This document shows, piece by piece, positions 49,560 through 60,632 of a stretch of 64,000 nt of DNA (position 1 is the stretch's first letter; each line of letters starts with the position of its first letter). Location: positions 1,798,001 through 1,862,000 of the forward strand of contig NZ_CCSF01000001.1 of NCBI RefSeq assembly GCF_000756775.1. Direction: 5' to 3'. Made by a program: the position numbers and the translations under genes. Source of the stretch: Pseudomonas saudiphocaensis. GTDB lineage: Bacteria; Pseudomonadota; Gammaproteobacteria; Pseudomonadales; Pseudomonadaceae. Below the pieces are notes generated by a model. That model saw nothing but the letters and a program-made list of their open reading frames with translations, did no database searches and was not told the DNA's origin.

Positions 49560-51437
49560 TTATCGCCCGCGCAGGAACAGCTTGTCCAGATCCGCCATTC
49601 CCAGCTGCGTCCAGGTCGGGCGGCCATGGTTGCACTGGCCGCTGCGCTCGGTCTGTTCCATATCTCGCAGCAGGCTGTTCATTTCCGGCAGGGTCAGGCG
49701 GCGATTGGCCCGCACCGCGCCATGGCAGGCCATGGTTGCCAGCAGCTCGTTTAGGTGCGCCTGGATGCGGTCGCTGCTGCCGTACTCGAGCAGGTCGGCC
49801 AGCACATCGCACACCAGCCGAGTAGCCTCGGCCTGTTTGAGCAGCGCCGGCGTCTGGCGGATGGCCAGGGTTTCAGGTCCCAGCCGCTGCAGCTCAAAAC
49901 CGAGTTTCGAGAACCACAGTGCGTGCTCCTCGGCGCAATCGGCTTCGCGCTGACTCACGGCGAGCGACTCGGGTACCAGCAGCGGCTGACCACGCAGCCC
50001 CTCACTGGCCATGGCGGTTTTCAAGCGCTCATAGGTGATGCGCTCATGGGCCGCATGCATGTCCACCAGCACCAGCCCCTGGGCATTTTCGGCCAGGATA
50101 TAGATGCCCTTGAGTTGTGCCAGGGCGTAGCCCAGCGGCGGCACGTCGTCGGCAGACTCAGGCAACACTGGCGTGTCTGCCTCGGCCAACGGCGTAAAGA
50201 ACTCGCGATAGGCACCCTGCATTTCAGCCGTATTGCCCGAAGGCATCGGGCGCGGCGCCTGATAGCCGGCTCCACTCCCGCGCCAGGCCGGCATCTCGGT
50301 TTGCGACCTTTCGCTGACACTGGCGGCCAAGCTCATCTCGTTCTGCCCCGCGAACTCACCCGCTGCGTGGCCGCTGATCTGGGTAATCGGTGCCACACCG
50401 GCAGGTGCCGCCAGCTGATTCTCGGGGCGCACCTCTCCGATGGCACGATGCAGGGTGCCGTAGAGGAAGTCGTGAACCATGCGGCTTTCACGAAAACGTA
50501 CTTCGTGCTTGGTCGGATGGACGTTGACGTCCACCACCGCCGGATCGACATCAAGGAACAGTACGAACGTCGGGTGACGGCCATTGTACAGTACATCTCG
50601 GTACGCCTGGCGCACCGCATGGACCACCAGCTTGTCGCGCACCATTCGCCCGTTGACGTAGAAATACTGCAAATCTGCCTGGCTGCGACTAAAGGTCGGC
50701 AAACCCACCCAGCCCCAGAGATGCAGACCATTACGTTCGACTTCGATGGGCAGCGCCTGCTCCAGAAACGCAGCCCCGCACACCGCAGCCACACGCCGCG
50801 CACGCGCGGCATTGTCTTCGGCCTGATGCAGCGACAACACTGCCTTGCCGTTATGGCGCAGATGGAAGGCGACATCGAAGCGGGCCAACGCCAAGCGCTT
50901 GACGACCTCCTGCAGGTGGTCGAATTCGGTTTTTTCGGTACGCAGAAACTTGCGCCGCGCCGGGGTATTGAAGAACAGGTCGCGAACTTCTACCGATGTA
51001 CCCACCGGATGCGCGGCAGGCTGCACCCGCGCTTCCATATCCCGCCCCTCGGTTTCAACCTGCCAGGCTTCAGCCGCGTCAGCCGTGCGCGAGGTCAGGG
51101 TCAGGCGCGATACCGAGCTGATCGAGGCCAGCGCTTCGCCGCGGAAGCCAAGGCTCATCACACGCTCGAGGTCTTCCAGTTCGCGAATCTTGCTGGTGGC
51201 ATGACGGGCGAGCGCTAGCGGCAGGTCCTCGGCGGCAATCCCGCTGCCATCGTCGCGCACGCGCAGCAGCTTCACGCCACCCTGCTCGACATCCACCTCG
51301 ATGCGCCGGGCGCCCGAGTCCAGACTGTTCTCCAGCAGCTCCTTGATCACCGACGCCGGGCGCTCGACCACCTCACCGGCGGCAATCTGGTTCGCCAGCC
51401 GCGGTGTCAGCAGCTGGATGCGTGAAGCTTCACTCAT
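49560..51437 (-). CDS. mutL: DNA mismatch repair protein MutL
   Basis: A 625-residue GHKL-ATPase that couples MutS mismatch recognition to downstream repair. The N-terminal domain has the [10 protein letters not shown] and NTPARRKF motifs; a variable linker (about 345-425) leads to the C-terminal dimerisation domain. The start ATGA overlaps the amiB stop by four bases. Confidence 0.97.
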   Translation of the reverse strand: MSEASRIQLLTPRLANQIAAGEVVERPASVIKELLENSLDSGARRIEVDVEQGGVKLLRVRDDGSGIAAEDLPLALARHATSKIRELEDLERVMSLGFRGEALASISSVSRLTLTSRTADAAEAWQVETEGRDMEARVQPAAHPVGTSVEVRDLFFNTPARRKFLRTEKTEFDHLQEVVKRLALARFDVAFHLRHNGKAVLSLHQAEDNAARARRVAAVCGAAFLEQALPIEVERNGLHLWGWVGLPTFSRSQADLQYFYVNGRMVRDKLVVHAVRQAYRDVLYNGRHPTFVLFLDVDPAVVDVNVHPTKHEVRFRESRMVHDFLYGTLHRAIGEVRPENQLAAPAGVAPITQISGHAAGEFAGQNEMSLAASVSERSQTEMPAWRGSGAGYQAPRPMPSGNTAEMQGAYREFFTPLAEADTPVLPESADDVPPLGYALAQLKGIYILAENAQGLVLVDMHAAHERITYERLKTAMASEGLRGQPLLVPESLAVSQREADCAEEHALWFSKLGFELQRLGPETLAIRQTPALLKQAEATRLVCDVLADLLEYGSSDRIQAHLNELLATMACHGAVRANRRLTLPEMNSLLRDMEQTERSGQCNHGRPTWTQLGMADLDKLFLRGR

Positions 51438-52870
51438 GGCTGTGCGGCCAGGGTGGTCACGGGAATGGTCAGCTTCTGGCCAACCTTGATCACGTCACTC
51501 TTCAGGCTGTTGGCACTGCGCAAAGCGGCCAGGCTGACCTGGTAACGATTGGCCAGCAACGCCAGGCTTTCGCCGGAACGCACGATGTGTTCGCGAGGCG
51601 CACTGGCGATTTTGCCGGAGTCACGCATCCAGGCGATGTAGGTACCGGGCGGCGGGTTCTCATGAAAGAACTGCCGTATCCCCCCATGGATCGAGCGAGC
51701 AAGCGCCTGCTGGTGTGACTTTGTTTGCAGCTTGCGCGCCTCGGACGGATTGGAGATAAATCCGGTTTCCACCAGGATCGACGGGATATCCGGTGATTTG
51801 AGCACCATGAACCCGGCCTGCTCGACTCGGCTCTTGTGCAGCGGCGTGATCCGCCCCATGTTGCTCAGCACCTTTTGCCCAACATTCAGACTCGACGCCA
51901 ACGAAGCCGTCATCGACAGATCGAGCAGCACCCCCGCAAGCATCTGGTCCTTGTCACCAAGACTTAAGTTGCCTGCCCCACCGATCAGGTCGGAGCGGTT
52001 TTCGCTATCGGCCAGCCAGCGCGCCGTTTCCGACGTGGCACCGCGATCCGACAGGGCAAATACCGAAGCGCCATAGGCGGCAGATCGCGGTGCCGCGTCG
52101 GCATGGATGGAAACGAACAGGTCAGCGCCTTTCTTGCGGGCAATCTCGGTGCGCTTGCGCAGCGGAATAAAGTAATCGCCGGTGCGCACCAGCTCGGCAC
52201 GGAAGCCCTTTTCAGCATTGACCTGGCGTTGCAACTCCTTGGAGATCTGCAATACCACATGCTTCTCGTAAACCTTCCCCGGCCCGATCGCACCCGGATC
52301 CTCGCCACCATGGCCGGCGTCAATGGCAATGACGATGTCGCGCTGACTGCTGGGCAGTGGCGGCAATTTTGTCGGCAGGGCCGGCGAGACCGGCTTGGCC
52401 GGTGTACTCGGCGTTACCGTGGCAGGCACCCTCGCCGAGGCGGCAGTGGCCGCGGTGGCGTCGGCCTCGCTGTCGAACAGGTCGACAACCAGGCGGTGGC
52501 CGTACTGCTGGTTGGGCGCGAGGGTAAAGCTCTTGGGGGCAACCTGAGCGGACAGGTCAATGACGATCCGGAGCGTATCAGCGTCAAACTTCGCCGCACG
52601 CAGGCCTGCCACCGGTGTGTTTTCCAGAGGCAGCGGCTCGAATGGTTTGGACAAATTGGCCTGATCCACATCGATGACGATGCGGTCCGGTGCCGTCAGG
52701 GTGAATACTTTGTGCTGAACAGGGCCAGACAGGTCGAAAACCAGCCGCGTGTTGTCCGGTGCCCGCCACAGCCGTACGCTCTGTACGTCGGAGGCGGCCA
52801 GCACCTGGACTGCCGCAAGCATTAATGCCAAACCTGTTGCCAGCGCGCGCATGCGCATACCCAACCCCAT
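51434..52870 (-). CDS. amiB: N-acetylmuramoyl-L-alanine amidase (AmiB type)
   Basis: A periplasmic zinc amidase that splits septal peptidoglycan during daughter-cell separation. The 478-residue protein has a signal peptide (cleaved near LAAS), an AMIN domain (about 25-130), a proline/alanine linker, an Amidase_3 domain (zinc site [15 protein letters not shown], and ETGF) and a C-terminal LysM domain (about 430-472). Two nearby starts are possible (52870 and 52858); the latter has GGGG just upstream. It lies 5 bp after tsaE. Confidence 0.94.
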   Translation of the reverse strand: MGLGMRMRALATGLALMLAAVQVLAASDVQSVRLWRAPDNTRLVFDLSGPVQHKVFTLTAPDRIVIDVDQANLSKPFEPLPLENTPVAGLRAAKFDADTLRIVIDLSAQVAPKSFTLAPNQQYGHRLVVDLFDSEADATAATAASARVPATVTPSTPAKPVSPALPTKLPPLPSSQRDIVIAIDAGHGGEDPGAIGPGKVYEKHVVLQISKELQRQVNAEKGFRAELVRTGDYFIPLRKRTEIARKKGADLFVSIHADAAPRSAAYGASVFALSDRGATSETARWLADSENRSDLIGGAGNLSLGDKDQMLAGVLLDLSMTASLASSLNVGQKVLSNMGRITPLHKSRVEQAGFMVLKSPDIPSILVETGFISNPSEARKLQTKSHQQALARSIHGGIRQFFHENPPPGTYIAWMRDSGKIASAPREHIVRSGESLALLANRYQVSLAALRSANSLKSDVIKVGQKLTIPVTTLAAQP

Positions 52871-52875
52871 AAAAT

Positions 52876-53367
52876 TTATTGATTGCCGATGGTCAGGATG
52901 GAGCACCAGTCAGCGCCCCGCTCGCCTTGTGGCACCAGGCTCAGCACGCGGCCAGCGCCGTGGGGCGTAATGGTAATGTCCAGGTCGGCCTTTGGCAAAA
53001 TGCCCTTACCGCGTTCCGGCCACTCCACCAGGCATAGCGCATCCCCTTCGAAGTAGTCACGAACCCCGAGAAACTCCAGCTCCTCCGGGTCGACCAGCCG
53101 GTACAGATCGAAATGGAAAACCCGTGCACCGGGCATTTCATAGGGCTCGACCAGGGTAAAGGTTGGGCTCTTGACCTTGCCCTGGTGGCCAAGCCCGCGG
53201 ATTAGCCCGCGGGACAGCGTGGTTTTGCCAGCGCCCAGATCCCCATGCAGGTAGATTACGCCCCGACCGGCGGTTGCCTGGGCGATGCGTGCACCAAGCG
53301 CCAGCATCTCTTCTTCATCGGCGGCGAACAACGCAAGCGGCGACGTGGTAGTTGTCAGCTGCGACAT
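52876..53367 (-). CDS. tsaE: tRNA threonylcarbamoyladenosine biosynthesis protein TsaE
   Basis: A 163-residue P-loop ATPase of the TsaBDE complex that makes t6A37 on ANN-decoding tRNAs. The Walker A motif GDLGAGKTT is at 42-50. Its start overlaps the nnr 3' end by 13 bases, and amiB follows within a few bases, which is the usual cluster. Confidence 0.95.
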   Translation of the reverse strand: MSQLTTTTSPLALFAADEEEMLALGARIAQATAGRGVIYLHGDLGAGKTTLSRGLIRGLGHQGKVKSPTFTLVEPYEMPGARVFHFDLYRLVDPEELEFLGVRDYFEGDALCLVEWPERGKGILPKADLDITITPHGAGRVLSLVPQGERGADWCSILTIGNQ

Positions 53368-54845
53368 GGCGAATGCGACTCCAGTTGTTCCCGAATGGTG
53401 GCTATCAAGTCAGCGGCAGCAAGCCCTCGCCCGAGCTCACCGTTACGCTCGCCGGCCACCGCATGCAGCCAGACAGCCAGACAAGCTGCTTCGAACGAAG
53501 CCAGCCCCTGAGCCAACAACGCCCCTGCGACTCCAGCCAGAACGTCGCCCAGGCCGGCACTGGCCATTGCCGGATGCCCACGACTACAGAGTGCCAATCG
53601 CCCATCGGCGGCAGCGATCAGGCTGCCAGCCCCTTTGAGAATCACCGTGCAGCGATAGCGCCTGGCCAGCTCGCGCGCCGCTCGAGGCCGGTCAGCCTGC
53701 ACTTCGGCAGTGGTACATTGCAGCAGCCGTGCCGCCTCCCCTGGATGCGGTGTCAGCAGGCCGTCGTCAGGTGCTTCGATGCCGTTATCGGCTAGCAGGT
53801 TCAGCGCATCGGCATCCCATACCTGGGGAACCGGGCACTGAGCCGCAAGCGACAGCAAGCTGCGCCCCCACGGTGCCTGGCCCAGACCAGGACCGATCAC
53901 CAGTACGTCGGCACGCTGTGCTAACGCAGTCAGACCGTAGGTGGATTCAACACCACTGCACATGATTTCCGGACGCCGCACCAGTGAAGCGGTGACATGC
54001 TCGGGACGAGTCGCCAGCGTCACCATGCCCGCTCCACAGCGCAACGCCGCTTCTGCGCTGAGCAGGGCCGCACCACCGGTGCCCAGGTCCCCGCCAATCA
54101 CCAGCACCTGACCGAAGCTGCCTTTGTGTGCAGTCGGCGAGCGCGGCGCGAGCCTCGGCAGATTCGCCTCGCACAGGCGCAGCGTACCGGGCACAAATTG
54201 TTCGACGATGGCTGCATCAGCCTGCAGATCATCGAACACCAGCGCACCGACATAGGCCGGGCCTTCGCCAGTGAACAGCCCAAGCTTGAGGCCAATGAAA
54301 CTGACCGTCAGCTCAGCGCGAACCGCGCAGCCAAGCACGCGGCCGGTATCGGCACACAGGCCTGACGGCAGATCCACCGCCATGACTGGCAGGCCGCTGG
54401 CATTCAGCGCAGCGATAGCACCTGCATAGGGTTCGCGCACCTCGCCACTGAGTCCCGTACCCAGCAGCGCATCGACCACAACGCCCTGCAATGGCGCAGC
54501 CACGGACCAGGCTTCGATAGCCGCACCTGAATTCTGCGCCTCGGCGAAAGCGCTGGCGGCATCACCTTGCAATCGCTGCGGATCGGCGACCGCGAGCACC
54601 TGCACCGACCAGCCCGCGCGCTGTGCCAACGCCGCGATCAGGTAGCCATCGCCGGCGTTGTTTCCGCTCCCGGCCAGAACTGTCAGCGTATCGGCCTCCG
54701 GCCAGCGTCGGCGCAACGCACGCCAGGCCACATGGGCGGCGCGCTGCATCAGCTCGAAGCCGGGTGTACCGGCGGCGATCAGACGCGCATCGATCTCGCG
54801 CACCTGGGCGGCGGTATAGAGGGCAGCGGGCAAGGTATCGGTCAT
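53355..54845 (-). CDS. nnr: bifunctional NAD(P)H-hydrate epimerase / ADP-dependent dehydratase
   Basis: A metabolite-repair enzyme of 496 residues that restores damaged NAD(P)H hydrates. The N-terminal YjeF_N epimerase domain (about 1-210) carries [10 protein letters not shown]. The C-terminal ribokinase-like dehydratase domain (about 220-496) carries GPGLGQ and [12 protein letters not shown] second ATG at 54860 would add five residues; neither start has a strong ribosome-binding site. It is divergent from queG. Confidence 0.93.
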   Translation of the reverse strand: MTDTLPAALYTAAQVREIDARLIAAGTPGFELMQRAAHVAWRALRRRWPEADTLTVLAGSGNNAGDGYLIAALAQRAGWSVQVLAVADPQRLQGDAASAFAEAQNSGAAIEAWSVAAPLQGVVVDALLGTGLSGEVREPYAGAIAALNASGLPVMAVDLPSGLCADTGRVLGCAVRAELTVSFIGLKLGLFTGEGPAYVGALVFDDLQADAAIVEQFVPGTLRLCEANLPRLAPRSPTAHKGSFGQVLVIGGDLGTGGAALLSAEAALRCGAGMVTLATRPEHVTASLVRRPEIMCSGVESTYGLTALAQRADVLVIGPGLGQAPWGRSLLSLAAQCPVPQVWDADALNLLADNGIEAPDDGLLTPHPGEAARLLQCTTAEVQADRPRAARELARRYRCTVILKGAGSLIAAADGRLALCSRGHPAMASAGLGDVLAGVAGALLAQGLASFEAACLAVWLHAVAGERNGELGRGLAAADLIATIREQLESHSPCRS

Positions 54846-54914
54846 CGGCGCAAGGATCATCGGCTGGAATATCTGGCAGAATTATACGCACCCGCCCACT
54901 AGATCGCCCCTTCG

Positions 54915-55988
54915 ATGTCCAGTTCCGTCCCAGATCCCGCAGCTCTCGCCCAGTCCATCAAGGAATGGGGACGTGAGCTCGGCTTTCAGCAGGTGGGCAT
55001 CACCGGTGTCGACCTTGCCGAGCATGAAGCGCACCTGCAGCGCTGGCTGGACCAGGGCTACCAGGGCGAGATGGACTATATGGCCGCCCACGGCACCAAA
55101 CGCTCGCGGCCCGACGAACTGGTGCCCGGCACCTTGCGGGTGATCTCCCTGCGCATGGACTACCTGCCGGGCGATACCGGCATGGCCGAGCAACTGGCGC
55201 AGGCGGAAAAGGCCTATGTGTCGCGCTATGCACTGGGGCGTGATTATCACAAGCTGATTCGCAAACGGCTGCAACAGCTGGCCGAGCGTATCCAGCAGGT
55301 GATCGGCCCCTTCGGTTTTCGCGCATTCGTCGACAGCGCACCAGTGCTGGAGAAAGCCGTGGCGCAGCAGGCGGGGCTCGGCTGGATAGGCAAGAACACC
55401 CTGGTGCTGAACCGCAAGGCCGGCAGCTGGTTCTTTCTCGGCGAGCTGTTCGTCGATATTGCCCTCCCCGTCGACGAGCCGGTGACCCGCGATCACTGCG
55501 GCAGTTGCCACGCCTGCCTGGATATCTGCCCCACCGAGGCCTTCGTCGGCGAGCGCGTGCTGGATGCACGGCGCTGCATCTCCTACCTGACCATCGAGCT
55601 GAAGGGGCCCATCCCGGTGGAGCTGCGCAGCAAGGTCGGCAACCGCGTGTTCGGTTGCGATGACTGCCAGATCGTCTGCCCCTGGAATCGGTTCGCCAGA
55701 CCGACCGAGCAGCCCGACTTTCAGCCACGCCACAATTTGGATAACGCCGAACTGGCGACGCTGTTCCGCTGGAGTGAAGAGGAATTTCTCAGCCGTACCG
55801 AAGGCTCGCCGCTACGCCGCACCGGCTATGAGCGCTGGTTGCGCAATCTGGCCGTGGGCCTGGGCAATGCGCCTTCGAGCATCCCGGTGCTGGAAGCGTT
55901 GGAAGCACGCCGCGAGCATCCCTCCGAGCTGGTGCGCGAGCATGTGGAATGGGCGCTGGCGCAGCATCGTCTGCGCAGTGGCGCTTAG
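54915..55988 (+). CDS. queG: epoxyqueuosine reductase QueG
   Basis: Catalyses the last step of queuosine formation in tRNA using cobalamin and two iron-sulfur clusters. The 357-residue protein has two 4Fe-4S motifs, CGSCHACLDICP and CDDCQIVCPWN, and a C-terminal HEAT-like repeat region. It is divergent from nnr and convergent with the FtsH-like gene, whose end lies 10 bp away. Confidence 0.95.
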   Translation: MSSSVPDPAALAQSIKEWGRELGFQQVGITGVDLAEHEAHLQRWLDQGYQGEMDYMAAHGTKRSRPDELVPGTLRVISLRMDYLPGDTGMAEQLAQAEKAYVSRYALGRDYHKLIRKRLQQLAERIQQVIGPFGFRAFVDSAPVLEKAVAQQAGLGWIGKNTLVLNRKAGSWFFLGELFVDIALPVDEPVTRDHCGSCHACLDICPTEAFVGERVLDARRCISYLTIELKGPIPVELRSKVGNRVFGCDDCQIVCPWNRFARPTEQPDFQPRHNLDNAELATLFRWSEEEFLSRTEGSPLRRTGYERWLRNLAVGLGNAPSSIPVLEALEARREHPSELVREHVEWALAQHRLRSGA

Positions 55989-55998
55989 CGTCACGTCG

Positions 55999-57819
55999 TC
56001 AGGCCGGCGCGCCCGCCTCTGCACTCTGCAGCTCACGCAACGCCTCGGCATCCAGGGTTTCCTCCGCCAGCAGACGGCGGGCACAACGTTCAAGCAGCCC
56101 GCGTCGCGCATCAAGCAGGCGAAAGCTGCGCTCGAACGCCGCCTGCACCAGAGCCTGGACTTCCTCGTCGATGATGCTGGCGGTGCTGGGCGCATACTCG
56201 GATCGATGAAACAGACGCTGCTCACCCAGATAGGGATTGGCTTCAGGCTCCAGCGACATATGCCCGAGGCGCTCGGACATGCCATAGCGGGTGACCATGG
56301 CGCGGGCGATGTCCGTGGCCTTGAGCAGGTCGTCGGAAGCTCCGGTGGACAGATGGCCGAACACCAGCCATTCAGCAGCACGCCCACCGAGCAGCACGGC
56401 CATCTTGTTTTCCAGCTCCTCACGGGTCATCAGGAAACGATCCTCGGTGGGTCGCTGGATGGTGTAGCCGAGCGCCCCCAGGCCACGCGGAATGATCGAG
56501 ACCTTGTGCACCGGATCGACACCGGGTAGCGCCATCGCCACCAGCGCATGGCCTATCTCGTGGTAGGCAACCACCTCGCGCTCCTTCGGATTGAGCAGCC
56601 GGTTGCGCTTCTCCAGGCCCGCGACGATACGCTCGATGGCGCTGTTGAAATCCTCCATGGTCACCGCCTCGGCCTTGCGCCGGGTGGCCAGCAGGGTCGC
56701 CTCGTTGACCAGGTTGGCCAGGTCTGCACCAGTAAAGCCCGGCGTCAGCTCGGCCAGCGCCTGTGGATCGACATCGTCGGCCAGCCTGGATTTCTTCAGG
56801 TGGACATTGAGGATCTGGATGCGGCCCAGCTTGTCCGGACGATCGACCAGCACCTGACGGTCGAAGCGGCCGGCGCGCAGCAGTGCCGGGTCGAGAATTT
56901 CCGGGCGGTTGGTTGCAGCCAGCAACACCAGCCCGCTGGAGGTATCGAAACCATCCAGCTCCACCAGCAACTGGTTGAGCGTCTGTTCCTTCTCATCGTG
57001 ACCACCGGACAGCGGCCCGGCGCCGCGCGCACGGCCCAGGGCGTCGAGCTCGTCAATGAAGATGATCGCCGGCGCCTTGGCCCGGGCCTGCTGGAACAGA
57101 TCACGCACGCGCGCCGCCCCAACCCCGACAAACATCTCGACGAACTCCGAACCCGAGATGGAGAAGAACGGCACACCGGCTTCACCCGCCACTGCGCGAG
57201 CCAGCAGGGTCTTGCCAGTGCCCGGCGGGCCGACCAGCAGAATGCCCTTGGGCAGGCGGCCACCCAGCCGCCCGTAGGTCTCGGGGTCGCGCAGAAAGTC
57301 GATGATTTCCTGCAACTCGTCCTTGGCTTCATCCACCCCGGCAACATCCGCGAAACTGACCTTGATATCCGTTTCCACGTAGACCTTGGCCTTGCTCTTG
57401 CCGATCTGCATCATGCTGCCGCCACCCAGGCCACTGCCGATGCGCCGCAGCAGAAACAGCCAGACTCCGAAAAACAGCAGCGCCGGGACGATCCAGGACA
57501 GCAGATCGCGGATCAACGTGCTTTCGATGCGACCGCTGTAGCGCACCGGGTATTGCTGCAGGTGCTCGGCCAACTGCGGCTCGACACGGTTGGCGACAAA
57601 ACGCCGCTGACCGCTGGCCAGCGGCTCCTTGAGCGTGCCCTCGATGCGCCGCTCGGTTATCGCCAGCTCATCGATGCGCCCCTCTTTCAGGTGCTGCTCG
57701 AACTCGCTGTAGGGAATGGTCGTCACTTCCTGCCGGACCGACAGCAGATACTGCAAGCCGACGAATACCAGAATGGCGATCATCCAGTAATTCATGTGGA
57801 ACTGAGCCCGGTCTTTCAC
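55999..57819 (-). CDS. FtsH-like ATP-dependent zinc metalloprotease (paralogue)
   Basis: A membrane-anchored AAA+ protease of 606 residues with two N-terminal membrane helices (about 11-28 and 106-125) around a ~75-residue periplasmic domain. Walker A is GPPGTGKT (197-204), Walker [10 protein letters not shown], and the zinc site is HEIGH (420-424, where housekeeping FtsH has HEAGH), with an acidic third ligand in SDDLLKATD. Because the housekeeping ftsH of pseudomonads lies beside rlmE (ftsJ) and folP, and neither is here, this is probably a second FtsH. The start is GTG with AAGGAG upstream. The gene is isolated between queG and ubiX. Confidence 0.9.
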   Translation of the reverse strand: MKDRAQFHMNYWMIAILVFVGLQYLLSVRQEVTTIPYSEFEQHLKEGRIDELAITERRIEGTLKEPLASGQRRFVANRVEPQLAEHLQQYPVRYSGRIESTLIRDLLSWIVPALLFFGVWLFLLRRIGSGLGGGSMMQIGKSKAKVYVETDIKVSFADVAGVDEAKDELQEIIDFLRDPETYGRLGGRLPKGILLVGPPGTGKTLLARAVAGEAGVPFFSISGSEFVEMFVGVGAARVRDLFQQARAKAPAIIFIDELDALGRARGAGPLSGGHDEKEQTLNQLLVELDGFDTSSGLVLLAATNRPEILDPALLRAGRFDRQVLVDRPDKLGRIQILNVHLKKSRLADDVDPQALAELTPGFTGADLANLVNEATLLATRRKAEAVTMEDFNSAIERIVAGLEKRNRLLNPKEREVVAYHEIGHALVAMALPGVDPVHKVSIIPRGLGALGYTIQRPTEDRFLMTREELENKMAVLLGGRAAEWLVFGHLSTGASDDLLKATDIARAMVTRYGMSERLGHMSLEPEANPYLGEQRLFHRSEYAPSTASIIDEEVQALVQAAFERSFRLLDARRGLLERCARRLLAEETLDAEALRELQSAEAGAPA

Positions 57820-57919
57820 ACCCTTCTCCTTCTGCCGCGGCCACGCAGCGCTGTTCAGACGCCTGAATTATGCCCGCTACCTGGCCGGCAGACCTGGGCT
57901 CAGATCAGTTCAGGCGCTA

Positions 57920-58210
57920 CTACAGCCCACCGCGCACACCAAGCCCTACGCCCAGCTCGGCCGCTACGGCAAAGGGCAGCAGCAGCGTATCCAGCAAAGC
58001 GCTGGCGGGAAGATCCAGCATGGGATATTTCGGCGCCACCGCTCCGAAGCGATCCTGCGGGCAGCAACCGCCGTTGAGGCTGTACCAGTCCAGGCGAGTG
58101 CCGGAATAGATGATCGGAGCGCCAGGTTTGGCGGCGTCCAGGGTGCGCACACTGGCACAGCCGCCCAACAGGCTCAGGGAGAGCAACAACAGAAGGGCGC
58201 GGCCGTCCAT
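57920..58210 (-). CDS. YceK/YidQ family lipoprotein
   Basis: A 96-residue small outer-membrane-type lipoprotein. The signal peptide MDGRALLLLLSLSLLGGC ends in a lipobox (Cys18) and the mature part has the family's YSGTRLDWYSL and a hydrophobic segment (about 70-90). The function is unknown. Its start codon lies 1 bp after the ubiX stop (TGACATG), so the two are coupled. Longer in-frame starts lie inside ubiX and are rejected. Confidence 0.85.
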   Translation of the reverse strand: MDGRALLLLLSLSLLGGCASVRTLDAAKPGAPIIYSGTRLDWYSLNGGCCPQDRFGAVAPKYPMLDLPASALLDTLLLPFAVAAELGVGLGVRGGL

Positions 58211-58211
58211 G

Positions 58212-58841
58212 TCACTCGTCGCTGACGAAATGGTGCTCGCCCCAACGCGGCAGCATGTCCTGAGGAATCTGCAGCAGGTTAAGGATGCGCGCGACAACGA
58301 AGTCCACCAGGTCGTCGATCGTCTGCGGCTGGTGGTAGAAGCCGGGGGATGCCGGCAGGATCACCGCGCCCAGGTTCGACAGCTTGAGCATGTTTTCCAG
58401 ATGGATGCTCGAATAAGGCGCTTCGCGCGGCACCAGGATCAGCTGCCGGCGCTCCTTGAGGGTAACGTCGGCGGCGCGCTCGATAAGGTTGTTGCAGGCC
58501 CCCGTGGCGATGGCCGACAAGGTGCCGGTTGAACAGGGCACCACCACCATCGCCGTCGGCGCACCGGAACCGGAGGCCGGCGGCGCCATCCAGTCCTCCT
58601 TGGCGAACACCCGGATCTGCCCGGCCGCCGCACCGGTGTATTCGCTGAGAAAGGCCTGCATGGCCTGGGGTTTGGCCGGCATCACCACGTCGGTTTCGGT
58701 GGCCATCACCAGCTGAGCGGCCTTGGAAATCAGGAAATGCACCTCGCGGTCCTCCTGCACCAGGCAATCGAGCAGGCGCAGGCCATATTGCGCGCCCGAG
58801 GCGCCGGTCATGGCCAGGGTGATGCGTTCCGGTCCGCTCAT
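58212..58841 (-). CDS. ubiX: flavin prenyltransferase UbiX
   Basis: Makes prenylated FMN, the cofactor of UbiD-type decarboxylases, using dimethylallyl phosphate. The 209-residue protein has the FMN-binding TGASGAQYG near residue 12 and the prenyl-site [10 protein letters not shown] and PREAPYS segments. GGAGG four bases before the ATG is a strong ribosome-binding site. It is followed by the coupled lipoprotein gene. Confidence 0.95.
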   Translation of the reverse strand: MSGPERITLAMTGASGAQYGLRLLDCLVQEDREVHFLISKAAQLVMATETDVVMPAKPQAMQAFLSEYTGAAAGQIRVFAKEDWMAPPASGSGAPTAMVVVPCSTGTLSAIATGACNNLIERAADVTLKERRQLILVPREAPYSSIHLENMLKLSNLGAVILPASPGFYHQPQTIDDLVDFVVARILNLLQIPQDMLPRWGEHHFVSDE

Positions 58842-58871
58842 GGTGCCTCCAGTTTCTTTTCAATCCTACGC

Positions 58872-58948
58872 GTGGAAATGCCTTCGGCGATTTCCACCCT
58901 ACCCACCCATGTCATCGTAGGGTGGAAAACCGCGAAGCGTTTTCCACC
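58872..58948. repeat. compound palindrome between ubiX and mpl
   Basis: Two hairpins stand side by side: GTGGAAAT/ATTTCCAC (58872-58879 with 58890-58897) and GGTGGAAAAC/GTTTTCCACC (58921-58930 with 58939-58948). They are joined by a third inverted pair, CCACCCTAC and GTAGGGTGG, so the element can also fold as one large hairpin. The GTGGA/TCCAC arms resemble the other hairpins of this window. Confidence 0.8.
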
Positions 58949-58956
58949 ATGGGCGG

Positions 58957-60306
58957 TCAGCGCAGCGCCTCCGCCAGCTTGCCATGCAGCCCGCCGAAGC
59001 CGCCGTTACTCATGATCACCACCTGAGTTCCCGGTGTGGCATCGGCCTTGACCTTGGCAATGATCGCCTCCAGCGAATCGCAGACGGTGGTCGGCACCGG
59101 CGAGCCGGCGACTGTCGCAGCTAGATCCCAGCCCAGGCTGTCCGGCGCATACCAGATCGCCTGGTCAGCCAGGGCCACGGATTCCGCCAGGCCGTCACGG
59201 TGGGCGCCGAGCTTCATGGAATTGGAGCGCGGCTCGATCACGGCGATGATCGGCGTATCGCCGACGCGCTTGCGCAATCCGTCCAGCGTAGTGGCAATGG
59301 CGGTCGGGTGATGGGCGAAGTCATCGTAGATGGTCACGCCATCGATCTCGGCGACTTTCTCCATGCGCCGCTTGACGCTCTTGAAGGCGCTCAGCGCCTC
59401 AGCGCCCAATGCCGGAACCACACCGACATGGCGCGCGGCTGCCAGGGTCGCCAGGGCATTGGCGACGTTGTGCTGGCCGGTCAGCTCCCAGTCGACGATG
59501 CCTTGCACCTCCCCTTGGAACACCACCTCGAAGCGCGAGCCGTCTTCGCTGAGCAGTCGCGCCTGCCAGTCGCCGCCTTCGCCCGTGGTCTGCACCGAGG
59601 ACCAGCAGCCCATGCCCAGTACTCGCTCGATGGCCTGCTCGGTGGTCGGATGTATAACCAGCCCCTCACCGGGAATGGTGCGCACCAGATGATGAAATTG
59701 CCGCTCGATCGCTTCCAGATCCGGGAAGATATCCGCGTGATCGTATTCCAGATTATTGAGAATCGCCGTGCGCGGACGGTAGTGGACGAACTTGCTGCGC
59801 TTGTCGAAAAAGGCGCTGTCGTACTCGTCCGCCTCGACCACGAAGAACGGCGTACCGCCCAACCGGGCCGAGATGCCGAAGTTCTGCGGGACACCGCCGA
59901 TAAGGAATCCCGGGCTCATGCCGGCATGCTCAAGCACCCAGGCCAGCATGCTGCTGGTGGTGGTCTTGCCATGGGTACCGGCAGCGGCCAGCACCCAGCG
60001 GCCTTGCAACACGTGATCAGCCAACCATTGCGGGCCGGACACGTAGGGCAGGCCCTTATTCAGTACGTACTCAACCGCCGGGTTGCCACGCGACAGCGCA
60101 TTGCCGATCACCACCAGATCCGGCGCGGGCTCCAGTTGGCTCGGCTCATAGCCCTGGGTCAGCTGGATGCCCTGGGCCTCCAGCTGAGTGCTCATCGGTG
60201 GGTATACGTTGGCATCTGAACCGGTGACGCGATGACCGAGTTCCTTGGCCAGCACCGCCAGCGAACCCATAAAGGTGCCGCAGATGCCGAGAATGTGGAT
60301 ATGCAT
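58957..60306 (-). CDS. mpl: UDP-N-acetylmuramate:L-Ala-gamma-D-Glu-meso-DAP ligase Mpl
   Basis: A murein-recycling ligase that attaches recovered tripeptide to UDP-MurNAc. The 449-residue Mur-ligase-fold protein has an N-terminal GICGTFMG (about 7-14) UDP-binding loop and the ATP loop GTHGKTTT (110-117). It is read from an ATG at 60306. It is divergent from the aldehyde dehydrogenase gene. Confidence 0.95.
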   Translation of the reverse strand: MHIHILGICGTFMGSLAVLAKELGHRVTGSDANVYPPMSTQLEAQGIQLTQGYEPSQLEPAPDLVVIGNALSRGNPAVEYVLNKGLPYVSGPQWLADHVLQGRWVLAAAGTHGKTTTSSMLAWVLEHAGMSPGFLIGGVPQNFGISARLGGTPFFVVEADEYDSAFFDKRSKFVHYRPRTAILNNLEYDHADIFPDLEAIERQFHHLVRTIPGEGLVIHPTTEQAIERVLGMGCWSSVQTTGEGGDWQARLLSEDGSRFEVVFQGEVQGIVDWELTGQHNVANALATLAAARHVGVVPALGAEALSAFKSVKRRMEKVAEIDGVTIYDDFAHHPTAIATTLDGLRKRVGDTPIIAVIEPRSNSMKLGAHRDGLAESVALADQAIWYAPDSLGWDLAATVAGSPVPTTVCDSLEAIIAKVKADATPGTQVVIMSNGGFGGLHGKLAEALR

Positions 60307-60632
60307 GAATGACCTCGAAAAGCGCCGCTCTTGAACCCGTCGCAGAAGGGCTCAGCCGCAAAAGATTGCGCGGAAGATTAGCACGAGACAGGCGGGCCGG
60401 CCGCGATCTGCTTCGAGCGGTAGCTTTACCGATCAGCCAGCCGTTGAAGATCAACGGTCGACTGAAGCGCGGTGAAACGCCACAAGCCAGCTAAGCTTGT
60501 TGATGCGTTCACGCCCATTTTTCACGTGGTTTGACCTCGGTTTCGCGCCTGAGCGTCATCCCGTCACGGTTCGCGGCACGCTCGAGTATCGGCCTGCCGC
60601 CCTTACCCACTTCAACAAGAGAGATCGCCGTC
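60307..60632. other. 326-bp divergent region between mpl and the aldehyde dehydrogenase gene
   Basis: A frame open from 60531 runs into the dehydrogenase, but its extra residues are non-conserved. I see no good sigma-70 or sigma-54 promoter match, repeat or RNA gene here. Confidence 0.4.
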
